A stretch of 39,282 bases of DNA, taken from NCBI RefSeq assembly GCF_016902295.1, contig NZ_JACJLQ010000031.1, forward strand, positions 1 to 39,282, in the 5' to 3' direction. The notes under the pieces are model-generated. The model saw only the letters and a program-made list of their open reading frames with translations, did not search any database and was not told where the DNA came from. The first letter of the stretch is position 1. Each line of letters opens with the position of its first letter. The position numbers and the translations under genes were made by a program. Origin of the DNA: Bacteroides caecigallinarum. Lineage in GTDB: Bacteria; Bacteroidota; Bacteroidia; Bacteroidales; Bacteroidaceae. This document shows positions 8,571 through 15,860 of this stretch, piece by piece.

Positions 8571-8658
8571 AATAGCCTATTATTAATAAAATCAAGTATC
8601 TATGCATCCAAACAGATTGTTTTTATTACAGAATCAAAATCCTAAGAATTTATAAAAA

Positions 8659-9012
8659 ATGAAGCCTAAAGAAGTTTTGGAAAAATGGATAGATTGCTTT
8701 AACAAAGCAGATGCTTATCATATAGCAGAGCTGTATGCTACTAATGCAGTAAATCATCAAGTCGCAAACGAACCAATAATAGGTAAAGAATCAATCTACA
8801 AAATGTTTGTGAATGAATTTGCCACTGCTAAAATGGTTTGTATGGTGGAAAATATTTTTGAAGATGGCGAATGGGCTATCATGGAATGGAAAGACTCTCT
8901 TGGACTTCGTGGATGCGGATTTTTTCATGTAAAAGATAACAAAATCGTCTTTCAAAGAGGGTATTGGGATAAACTTTCATTCTTGAAGCAACACAATCTT
9001 CCAATTGAATAA
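8659..9012 (+). CDS. SnoaL/NTF2-like protein
   Basis: A 117-residue single-domain protein of the SnoaL/nuclear transport factor 2 fold. Typical features are the helical start (EVLEKWIDCFNKADAYHIAELYATNAVNHQ, residues 5-34) and the sheet residues WAIMEWKDSLGLRGCGFFHVK with a late FQRGYWD motif. Members include small enzymes and binding proteins, so the substrate cannot be inferred. It lies at the start of the cargo part of the element and faces the resistance genes across a terminator hairpin. It is cargo rather than part of the transfer machinery. Confidence 0.75.
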   Translation: MKPKEVLEKWIDCFNKADAYHIAELYATNAVNHQVANEPIIGKESIYKMFVNEFATAKMVCMVENIFEDGEWAIMEWKDSLGLRGCGFFHVKDNKIVFQRGYWDKLSFLKQHNLPIE

Positions 9013-9026
9013 GTACTATCAGAATA

Positions 9027-9055
9027 CGGACTGGGAAATTGAAATACCCAGTCCG
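9027..9055. terminator. Bidirectional terminator between convergent genes
   Basis: A perfect 9-bp stem (CGGACTGGG and CCCAGTCCG) with an 11-base loop lies between the plus-strand SnoaL gene and the minus-strand resistance genes. The flanks are AT-rich rather than having a clean T-run. Confidence 0.6.
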
Positions 9056-9083
9056 AGTTATATAATGAATTTTACTTGTTAAA

Positions 9084-9447
9084 CTATTTAAAGTCAGTTG
9101 GATAACAAACCATACCTTTCACATTCTCAGTAGCTCCAGGTATTAATTCAGCCACCATGCAATATTCATGAGAGACTTCGAAAGGAAATTCAATTCCTAA
9201 ATCGATAGCCTTGCGATAGCCAAATCGAGGATAATACTCTTTATGCCCCAATACGACTGCTGTGCCGTAACCCAAAAGTGCTGCCCTCTGATGGGCTTAC
9301 TGAATCAACATCCCCCCCAATTCCCTTACGCTGGAATTCCGGCAAGACTGCCAATGGAGCTACACTCAGGGATGTGACAGACTGGGTGTCACTGTCTATC
9401 TTTACTTCTGTAAGTAAGATATACCAGACAATTTGTTTTTCTGTCAT
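9084..9447 (-). pseudogene. Decayed GNAT acetyltransferase
   Basis: The two halves of a GNAT domain lie in different frames. The first part reads ILLTEVKI...VAPLAVLPEFQRKGIGG, containing the acetyl-CoA-binding RKGIGG loop. The frame then breaks at a run of seven C (9312-9318). With one base less the frame continues as MLIQ, a TAA stop (9297-9299), then AHQRAALLGYGTAVVLGH and on to the end. The normal N-terminal 45-50 residues are also missing, because the sequence abuts the 3' end of the lincosamide gene. The gene therefore carries a 5' truncation, a frameshift and a nonsense codon and should not make an active enzyme. Confidence 0.8.
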
Positions 9448-9457
9448 TTTCTTGTTC

Positions 9458-9970
9458 TTATCTAATTGTTAGGCTCATTGTTGTTATACATTGTTTAATT
9501 ATAGATAAATCGTGAATATCCTTCTCTCTTAAATCGTAGCCCGAATGGAATACTTGTTGCCCTTTTGCAGAAATGCAAGGGATGCTTCTGCCTTCAAAGA
9601 CTGCTGTTCCAAAATAGTCCGGTTGAAATTCATACCAGCCTCCATCCAAGTCGGCTTGTTTGGAAGTGCCGTCCGCATTCAAGACAAAAGGATGGATATC
9701 AATATAGCCTAATTCTTTGCTATACAGTTCCATACGGGTGGGCAACCAATTTGTTTCAATTTGATATCCTCTCTCCTGCAAAAGATCAAGGAGTTGGTCT
9801 GTATAATTGGCATCAAAATCAATGTCAATATCTCTATGCAAGCGGGTTTGCTGTCCGTACAAGACATCCACTCCCCAGCCTCCATCCAACCAAAACTGCA
9901 TGTCCAGGCTTTCCAACAAGTCCAAAACTTGAAATAACTCTGTAATCGTAGTGTGTTCTTTCTTTGTCAT
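9458..9970 (-). CDS. lnu(AN2): Lincosamide nucleotidyltransferase
   Basis: A 170-residue nucleotidyltransferase that inactivates lincosamides by O-nucleotidylation. The polymerase-beta-type active site is seen as GGWGVD (30-35) followed by DIDID (47-51), which supply the metal-binding acids. Length and sequence agree with the LinA(N2) enzyme known from NBU2, on which the symbol is based. It lies 24 bp downstream of the efflux gene on the same strand and is probably co-transcribed with it. A decayed acetyltransferase remnant follows directly. Confidence 0.9.
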   Translation of the reverse strand: MTKKEHTTITELFQVLDLLESLDMQFWLDGGWGVDVLYGQQTRLHRDIDIDFDANYTDQLLDLLQERGYQIETNWLPTRMELYSKELGYIDIHPFVLNADGTSKQADLDGGWYEFQPDYFGTAVFEGRSIPCISAKGQQVFHSGYDLREKDIHDLSIIKQCITTMSLTIR

Positions 9971-9994
9971 ATAATAATTCTTTAATAAATAATA

Positions 9995-11200
9995 CTATGC
10001 GTAATTATCCAACTGCTTGATTGAAGAAATAAAATTTGCACCCACTCCAATCAGAAAGATAACCCATCCGCTGATCATAAAGACGGATGTGATACCCCAT
10101 GCTTCCACCCAATATCCTGAAGCTACGATACCCAGCATTGATGGAAAGGTACTCAAACTAAAGATGAGAGAAAAAGTCCGTCCAAGCATGTCCGAAGCCA
10201 AGTTCTGCTGAATAATAGCGATGAAAAGCGCATGGTAAATGGAATAGGCTATGCCTCCTGTAAATGTTAGGCAAACAAAACCTATAAATGCGCTTGATGG
10301 TAAATAACTGGCGCTAATCAGATACAATCCCAATATCACATAAGCCGTATGCATCACTAATGTTTGCTTGCTTTTCAAAGCCTTACAGGCAAGTACTAAA
10401 CCGCCCAACAATGCCCCTGAGCCCCAACCCATTTCCACAACTCCCATTTGCAAAATGTTTCCGTTGAAATGCAGAAGCGTCATAAAAGGAAATAACGTAA
10501 AAACAGGCATAAGGACAAAAGTCACCAGCGTAAAGCATACGAATAAAGGCAAAATGCCCATTGTACGCCGCAAGGTATGCCAACATTCCGTCAGTTCTTT
10601 TTTGAAATCTGGAAGAACTTTCGTTTTTTGAAGAGAAGGAATCTGGACACAAAGTAAGGTCAGACAAGCAGCAACAGCTCCGATCACATCTATGAGCAGA
10701 ATATACTGTATGGGAAGCCAAACAACGAGGCTTGCCCCTACAACGGGAGCTATCACCTCACTGAAGGATTGAATGGAATGGTACAAACCTGATACCCTGA
10801 CAAGATGGTGCTTGGGAACCAGTAGAGGGATGCTTGCCTGTAAAGCAGGTGCATGAAACGTACTGCCTATTGAACGACAAGCAGTCAATAGATAAAAAAA
10901 AGAAAGGTCTTTATAACCCTTGGTTATCACAATAAAAAGACATAGGGTACAGAACGCGATGAACAAGTCCGAATAAAACATCGTTTTCTTTCGATTCCAT
11001 CTGTCAACATAGACCCCGGCAAACAAGCCTAATACAAATTGTGGTAAAAATCCAGCTAAAATAGCCAGAGATAAAGCTGTCGGGGATTTAAATTCGTTGC
11101 TAATCCAAAAAATAATGGAGAAGCCAACAATCGTACTTGTTAAAATAGATATGAGTTGGCCTATTCCTATCACGGCCAAAGTTGATTTCCAATGATTCAT
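9995..11200 (-). CDS. mef(En2): Mef-type macrolide efflux MFS transporter
   Basis: A 401-residue major-facilitator protein with about 12 hydrophobic segments. It resembles macrolide exporters of the Mef group: an early conserved segment GFLPQFVLGLFAGVYVDRWNRK near residues 50-70 holds the MFS loop motif DRWNRK. NBU2 is known to carry such a gene (mefE-like) upstream of the lincosamide gene, and this arrangement is reproduced here. The published NBU2 copy was reported not to confer macrolide resistance, so presence alone does not imply a phenotype. No frame damage is visible. Confidence 0.85.
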   Translation of the reverse strand: MNHWKSTLAVIGIGQLISILTSTIVGFSIIFWISNEFKSPTALSLAILAGFLPQFVLGLFAGVYVDRWNRKKTMFYSDLFIAFCTLCLFIVITKGYKDLSFFYLLTACRSIGSTFHAPALQASIPLLVPKHHLVRVSGLYHSIQSFSEVIAPVVGASLVVWLPIQYILLIDVIGAVAACLTLLCVQIPSLQKTKVLPDFKKELTECWHTLRRTMGILPLFVCFTLVTFVLMPVFTLFPFMTLLHFNGNILQMGVVEMGWGSGALLGGLVLACKALKSKQTLVMHTAYVILGLYLISASYLPSSAFIGFVCLTFTGGIAYSIYHALFIAIIQQNLASDMLGRTFSLIFSLSTFPSMLGIVASGYWVEAWGITSVFMISGWVIFLIGVGANFISSIKQLDNYA

Positions 11201-11445
11201 TGTGCTAATATTTCATGCGTTTATAGATAAGTACTTTCGTACATTAAGCAAAACGAAATTCTATCCACACAAAAAACTTGTATTATAATCCACTCCTGAC
11301 GTTGGAATACAATAACAAATACTTTCAGGACGATGTAAAGTCCTGAAAAATCAAACTGAATGGATAGATAAATATTAGTCTTTTCTCATCGGATTCTTTT
11401 AATATCGCTACTCTTTTATTATGTAGTGGTTGTATTATCTTAAAT

Positions 11446-11499
11446 AAAACAAAAACACCCGACCTTACATTCTTGGGTGTAAAACTGGGTGTTTGTTTT
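11446..11499 (-). terminator. Element-supplied terminator downstream of tRNA-Ser
   Basis: Arms AAAACAAAAACACCC (11446-11460) and GGGTGTTTGTTTT (11487-11499) pair over 13 bp with a two-base bulge. Read on the minus strand the hairpin runs into T-rich sequence. It lies 28 bases past the tRNA-Ser 3' end and could replace the host terminator left behind at 270-299. Confidence 0.55.
11473..11492. promoter_or_regulatory. Candidate integrase arm-binding repeats, right end
   Basis: TTGGGTGTA and TGGGTGT are spaced as in the left end (434-453), with 17 of 20 bases identical in the same orientation. This is the expected counterpart of the left arm sites. Confidence 0.45.
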
Positions 11500-11524
11500 G
11501 CAATTTGCTGATTTTCAGCGTTTG

Positions 11525-11539
11525 TTGCGGAGAGACAGG
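11525..11539. repeat. attR: Attachment core, right junction, inside tRNA-Ser
   Basis: TTGCGGAGAGACAGG, identical to 302-316, overlaps the acceptor stem and T-arm end of the tRNA-Ser gene. The tRNA is left intact on this side. Confidence 0.85.
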
Positions 11540-11612
11540 GATTCGAACCCCGGGTACCTCGCAGTACAACGGTTTTCAAGACCGCCGCAATCGACCACTC
11601 TGCCACCTCTCC
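11528..11612 (-). tRNA. tRNA-Ser (anticodon UGA)
   Basis: The 85-nt minus-strand sequence folds as a class II tRNA. The acceptor stem is GGAGAGG with TCTCTCC, the anticodon loop is CTTGAAA giving UGA, a long variable arm is present, and the T-arm is GGTTCGAATCC. The 3' CCA is not encoded (G then CAA). Its 3' end is the integration site of the NBU2-type element. Confidence 0.95.
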
Positions 11613-11651
11613 AAAACTTCTTTAGAAGTGCTTTATCTCTCAAAAGCGATG

Positions 11652-11682
11652 CAAAGGTACAGTTTTTTTTAAAACGTGCAAA
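11652..11682 (-). promoter_or_regulatory. tRNA-Ser promoter
   Basis: On the minus strand TTTG (11682-11679) and TACCTTTG (11659-11652) are separated by 19 bp. This is an ideal Bacteroides -33/-7 pair, about 40 bp before the tRNA. Confidence 0.8.
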
Positions 11683-11795
11683 CTTTTAAGAGAAAAAATT
11701 GTCTTTTTATCAAAAAAATAATTCCATAAAGCATTTCAACACATAAAAAATCATATAAGGGAATTGACAAAAATAATAAATCATATAAAAATGAG

Positions 11796-11803
11796 TATAT
11801 TTG
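11796..11803 (+). promoter_or_regulatory. Promoter -7 element of the dsbD operon
   Basis: TATATTTG fits the Bacteroides -7 consensus exactly. It overlaps the TTG codon at 11801, so translation must start further down, at ATG 11840. The -33 region is weak. Confidence 0.6.
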
Positions 11804-11839
11804 CAGAAATATTATAAACTATTAATTTTATTGTATCAA

Positions 11840-13831
11840 ATGACAAAAAGATTGCTGTTTTGCTGGCTGTTGTCAGTACTCTTAATTTTGCCGGCTCTAT
11901 CTCAAATACAAGAGCCTATTAAATTCAAAACCGAGTGGAAACAAAATTCAGACACAGAAGCTGAAATCATCTTTAACGCAACTATTGATAAAGGATGGCA
12001 TGTCTATTCCACCGAATTAGGAGACGGAGGTCCAATATCGGCCACTTTCAATATCGATAAAATAGAAGGAGTTGAAATTGTTGGAAAACTTACCCCTTCG
12101 GGAAACGAAATAAATGAAATGGATCCTATTTTCGGAATGAAAGTAAGATATTTCAAAGACAAAGCCACTTTCACTCAGAAAATAAAAATTACGGATAGTA
12201 ATTATAGTATAAAAGGATATCTTGAGTACGGAGCATGTAACGACGAAAACTGCCTCCCTCCTACCAGTGTTGATTTTAATTTTAATGGGACAGGCAAAAA
12301 CGTTGCACCGTCAAGCGAAAGTAACAATGAAACAGCGAACGAGACAGAAAACAATGCCGGATTAAGCCTTACTCCATTAAAAATCGGTTCTGCAGAAAAA
12401 GTTGATTATTGGAAACCTGTAATCAACGAACTTAATAATTTCGGAGAGCATGCCGGCGAAGAGTCAATGTCATGGATATATATTTTTCTTACCGGATTGG
12501 TCGGAGGACTCCTTGCTTTGTTCACTCCTTGCGTATGGCCTATAATACCTATGACAGTAAGTTTCTTCCTGAAACGTACTAAGGACAAGAAGAAAGGTAT
12601 CCGCGACGCATGGACATACGGTGCTTCAATCGTTATTATATATCTTACACTTGGACTTGCAATAACCCTCATCTTCGGAGCAAGCGCTCTTAACGCATTG
12701 TCAACAAACGCCATATTCAACATACTGTTCTGCCTGATGCTTCTTGTTTTTGCCGCATCGTTCTTCGGGGCATTCGAGATAACTCTTCCGTCAAAATGGA
12801 GCAACGCCGTTGACAGCAAAGCCGAACAGACTACCGGACTGTTAAGCATATTCCTTATGGCATTTACATTATCGCTTGTGTCATTCTCATGCACAGGCCC
12901 TATAATAGGATTCCTGCTCGTCGAGGTATCTACAACCGGCAGTATAATAGCTCCGGCCATAGGAATGCTTGGTTTTGCCATAGCTCTTGCATTGCCTTTC
13001 ACATTGTTTGCCCTGTTCCCGTCTTGGCTTAAATCAATGCCAAAATCAGGTGGATGGATGAATGTAATTAAAGTCACTTTAGGTTTCCTTGAACTGGCTT
13101 TCGCATTGAAGTTCCTTTCTGTGGCAGACCTTGCATACGGATGGAGAATACTCGACCGTGAAACGTTCCTCGCTTTATGGATTGTAATCTTCGGCCTGCT
13201 TGGTATGTACCTATTAGGAAAAATCAAGTTTCCACACGATGACGATGACCAGAAAGTAAGTGTGCCAAGATTTTTCATGGCTCTCGTTTCATTGGCTTTC
13301 GCCGTATATATGATTCCGGGACTTTGGGGCGCTCCTCTGAAAGCTGTCAGCGCATTCGCACCGCCAATGCAGACTCAGGACTTCAACCTGTACAAGAATG
13401 AAGTACATGCAAAATTCACTGATTATGAAGCCGGAATGGAATATGCACGTATGAACAACAAACCTGTAATGCTGGACTTTACCGGATATGGATGTGTAAA
13501 CTGCCGAAAAATGGAACTTGCCGTATGGACGGACCAGAAAGTGAGCAAACTCATAACTGAAGATTATGTACTGATAACACTGTATGTTGACGACAAGACA
13601 AAACTGGCCGAACCTATCACTGTCAATGAAAACGGTAAGGAACGCACTTTGCGTACAGTAGGCGACAAATGGAGTTATCTGCAGCGCTCTAAATTCGGAG
13701 CGAATGCACAACCATTCTATGTATTGGTTGACAATGAAGGTATGCCTCTGAACAAGTCATATTCATACGATGAGGATATTAACCTCTACATAGATTTCCT
13801 CGAAACAGGATTAAAGAACTACAAAAAATAA
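11840..13831 (+). CDS. dsbD: DsbD-type thiol:disulfide interchange protein
   Basis: A 663-residue inner-membrane protein that passes electrons from cytoplasmic thioredoxin to periplasmic thiols. It begins with a signal peptide (MTKRLLFCWLLSVLLILPALS). An N-terminal immunoglobulin-like DsbD-alpha domain follows with Cys133 and Cys138. The central membrane domain has about eight helices and the paired cysteines Cys231 (FTPCVWP) and Cys351 (SFSCTGP). The C-terminal thioredoxin domain carries Cys552-Val-Asn-Cys555. All three redox pairs are present. The cysteine desulfidase gene follows after 12 bp, so the two are probably in one operon. Confidence 0.9.
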   Translation: MTKRLLFCWLLSVLLILPALSQIQEPIKFKTEWKQNSDTEAEIIFNATIDKGWHVYSTELGDGGPISATFNIDKIEGVEIVGKLTPSGNEINEMDPIFGMKVRYFKDKATFTQKIKITDSNYSIKGYLEYGACNDENCLPPTSVDFNFNGTGKNVAPSSESNNETANETENNAGLSLTPLKIGSAEKVDYWKPVINELNNFGEHAGEESMSWIYIFLTGLVGGLLALFTPCVWPIIPMTVSFFLKRTKDKKKGIRDAWTYGASIVIIYLTLGLAITLIFGASALNALSTNAIFNILFCLMLLVFAASFFGAFEITLPSKWSNAVDSKAEQTTGLLSIFLMAFTLSLVSFSCTGPIIGFLLVEVSTTGSIIAPAIGMLGFAIALALPFTLFALFPSWLKSMPKSGGWMNVIKVTLGFLELAFALKFLSVADLAYGWRILDRETFLALWIVIFGLLGMYLLGKIKFPHDDDDQKVSVPRFFMALVSLAFAVYMIPGLWGAPLKAVSAFAPPMQTQDFNLYKNEVHAKFTDYEAGMEYARMNNKPVMLDFTGYGCVNCRKMELAVWTDQKVSKLITEDYVLITLYVDDKTKLAEPITVNENGKERTLRTVGDKWSYLQRSKFGANAQPFYVLVDNEGMPLNKSYSYDEDINLYIDFLETGLKNYKK

Positions 13832-13843
13832 AAAATCTGTAAT

Positions 13844-15142
13844 ATGATTTCAAAATCAGAGAGAGAGCAAATAATAGCCCTTATAAAAAGAGAAGTTGTT
13901 CCTGCTATAGGTTGTACAGAACCTATAGCAGTAGCACTTTGTGTGGCAAAAGCTACCGAGACATTAGGAGAGCGACCTGAAAAAATATCAGTGCTGCTAA
14001 GTGCAAACATTCTGAAAAACGCAATGGGGGTAGGTATCCCCGGTACAGGAATGATTGGACTCCCTATTGCCATCGCATTGGGCGCAATAATCGGTAAATC
14101 CGAATATCAGCTTGAGGTATTGAAGGACAGCACACCTGAGGCAGTGGAAGAAGGAAAGAAGATGATAGATTCTCAAGCCATTGACATAAGTCTGAAATAC
14201 GGTATTGAAGAGAAACTGTACATCGAGGTAAAATGTTCGAAAGGCAATAATGAAGCTACCGCAATAATAAGCGGCGGTCACACACATTTTGTTTTCATAA
14301 GTAAAAACGACAATGTGATATTAAATGAAAACGCTTCCAGCGAAAGCGACGTTAATGAAGAAGAATTAAATCTTAATCTCCGTAAGGTTTACGACTTTGC
14401 AATGACAGCACCTTTAGAGGAAATAAGATTTATACTGGAGTCAAAACGCTTGAACAAAAATGCGGCAGAGCGCTCATTGAAAGGTCATTACGGACATGAA
14501 CTTGGCAAAACACTCATGGGATGTAAAAATGAAAAAGATATTATGGGAAACAATACTTTCACCCATATACTTTCGTACACTTCAGCCGCATGCGACGCAC
14601 GTATGGCCGGTGCCATGATTCCTGTAATGAGTAACTCCGGAAGCGGCAATCAAGGTATTGCAGCTACTATGCCGGTAGTAGTCTATGCCGAAGACAACAA
14701 CAAATCGGAAGAAGAACTTATCCGCGCGCTCACATTAAGCCATCTCACCGTCATATATATAAAACAGAGTCTGGGACGTCTGTCGGCATTGTGCGGATGC
14801 GTGGTAGCCGCAACTGGTAGCAGCTGCGGAATAACCTACCTGATGGGAGGAGGTTACCAGCAGATTGTCTATGCTGTACAGAATATGATTGCAAATCTAA
14901 CAGGGATGATTTGCGACGGAGCCAAGCCAAGCTGCGCCTTGAAATTAACCAGCGGTGTCTCGACTGCTGTTTTATCGGCAATAATGGCAATGGAACAAAA
15001 ATGTGTAACTTCTGTCGAGGGTATCATAGAAGACAATGTTGATTTAAGCATTAGAAACCTGACAAGAATAGGTTCTGTCGGTATGAACGAGACAGACAAA
15101 GTTGTGCTCGACATAATGACACACAAGACTTGCGAATATTAA
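13844..15142 (+). CDS. cyuA: L-cysteine desulfidase / serine dehydratase-like (CyuA family)
   Basis: A 432-residue protein of the UPF0597/CyuA family, iron-sulfur enzymes that split L-cysteine to sulfide, ammonia and pyruvate; some relatives act on serine. The conserved Cys24 (IGCTEP), Cys357 (GMICDGAKPSC) and Cys364, plus Cys317, Cys319 and Cys328, are candidates for cluster ligands. SNSGSGNQG and GSSCG are family signatures. It follows dsbD by 12 bp and is followed by an AlbA_2 protein and an amino-acid symporter. This supports uptake and breakdown of a small amino acid. Cysteine versus serine cannot be settled from sequence alone. Confidence 0.85.
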   Translation: MISKSEREQIIALIKREVVPAIGCTEPIAVALCVAKATETLGERPEKISVLLSANILKNAMGVGIPGTGMIGLPIAIALGAIIGKSEYQLEVLKDSTPEAVEEGKKMIDSQAIDISLKYGIEEKLYIEVKCSKGNNEATAIISGGHTHFVFISKNDNVILNENASSESDVNEEELNLNLRKVYDFAMTAPLEEIRFILESKRLNKNAAERSLKGHYGHELGKTLMGCKNEKDIMGNNTFTHILSYTSAACDARMAGAMIPVMSNSGSGNQGIAATMPVVVYAEDNNKSEEELIRALTLSHLTVIYIKQSLGRLSALCGCVVAATGSSCGITYLMGGGYQQIVYAVQNMIANLTGMICDGAKPSCALKLTSGVSTAVLSAIMAMEQKCVTSVEGIIEDNVDLSIRNLTRIGSVGMNETDKVVLDIMTHKTCEY

Positions 15143-15183
15143 TAAACAAGCCAAACTACACACAAACACAAAACTGAACAGAT

Positions 15184-15837
15184 ATGTTACCAACCGATGA
15201 ATATTATATCCAGAGACTTATCGATGAAGGAGAGCACGTCCATCAGGACTTTAAATTCGAAATCTCGGATGCAAGGAAAATAGCCAAAAGCATATCCGCC
15301 TTCTCAAATACAGAAGGCGGAAGGCTATTGGTTGGTGTAAAGGATAACGGAAAGATTGCCGGCGTACGTTCTGAAGAAGAAATATACATGATTGAAGCTG
15401 CGGCCAAGATGTACTGCACACCGGAAGTAAACATCTCAAACAAGATTTTCAAGGTCCAAGGCAAGGATATACTGGAAGTAACCATAGAAGAGAGTAAAAA
15501 CAAGCCTGTATATGCCATCGACATGAACAATAAGGCATGGGCATACGTTAGAATAAAAGACGAAAACATTCTGGCTGATACTGTATTTCTAAACAGATGG
15601 AAGTATAATAAGCAGGATGAGAAGGTTATAGTAACTTATTCGGACAGGGAGAAACATCTTTTAAGTATTCTGGAAAAGTACGGTGAACTTACTCTGAACA
15701 AATGCAGTAAGCTTTCAAATATACCAAGAATAACCACAAGCAGACTTCTGGCCGATTTTATACGTTTCGGACTTGTAGAGCAAATTTTCAGGGAACATAC
15801 ATTCTTTTTCAAACTAAAAGAAGATACTACTCCATAA
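15184..15837 (+). CDS. AlbA_2 (Schlafen-like) domain protein with winged helix
   Basis: A 217-residue protein. Residues about 15-130 form an AlbA_2-type putative nucleic-acid-binding domain: an early acidic/aromatic segment (HVHQDFKFEISDARKIAKSI, 19-38), then AFSNTEGGRLLVGVKDNGKI with the family's NTEGG...GVKDNG signature. The C-terminal part (about 150-210) looks like a winged helix (LSILEKYGELTLNKCSKLSN then RLLADFIRFGLVEQ). No ATPase domain is attached. The gene lies 41 bp after cyuA and 23 bp before the symporter gene, so a regulatory role for this operon is plausible but inferred. Confidence 0.75.
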   Translation: MLPTDEYYIQRLIDEGEHVHQDFKFEISDARKIAKSISAFSNTEGGRLLVGVKDNGKIAGVRSEEEIYMIEAAAKMYCTPEVNISNKIFKVQGKDILEVTIEESKNKPVYAIDMNNKAWAYVRIKDENILADTVFLNRWKYNKQDEKVIVTYSDREKHLLSILEKYGELTLNKCSKLSNIPRITTSRLLADFIRFGLVEQIFREHTFFFKLKEDTTP

Positions 15838-15860
15838 TATTTATAATACTATTTATTAGA

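Larger units (their letters stand above)
304..11526. mobile_element. NBU2-type mobilizable element integrated in tRNA-Ser
   Basis: An 11,223-bp block bounded by direct copies of the core GCGGAGAGACAGG (one copy counted). It encodes a tyrosine integrase, replication/mobilization genes (RepA-like ATPase, primase, oriT region, MobV relaxase) and a lincosamide nucleotidyltransferase plus Mef-type efflux gene. This combination, size and tRNA-Ser target match NBU2 of Bacteroides. It has no conjugation machinery and must be mobilised by a helper such as a CTnDOT-type element. The integrase lies at the end away from the intact tRNA. The exact degree of identity to reference NBU2 cannot be judged here. 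Confidence 0.9.
11201..11526. other. Right end of the mobilizable element, non-coding
   Basis: A 326-base AT-rich region upstream of the efflux gene. It holds the arm-like repeats at 11473-11492 and a terminator-like hairpin (11446-11499). No convincing -7/-33 promoter pair for the minus-strand resistance genes could be found. Confidence 0.6.

Noticed and set aside
9448..9457. Intact N-terminus for the acetyltransferase between it and the lincosamide gene
   Set aside because: Only about ten bases separate them, too few for the missing 45-50 residues.
12406..13278. 290-codon open frame opposite dsbD
   Set aside because: It lies fully inside a well-supported gene on the other strand and its translation has no recognisable domain.
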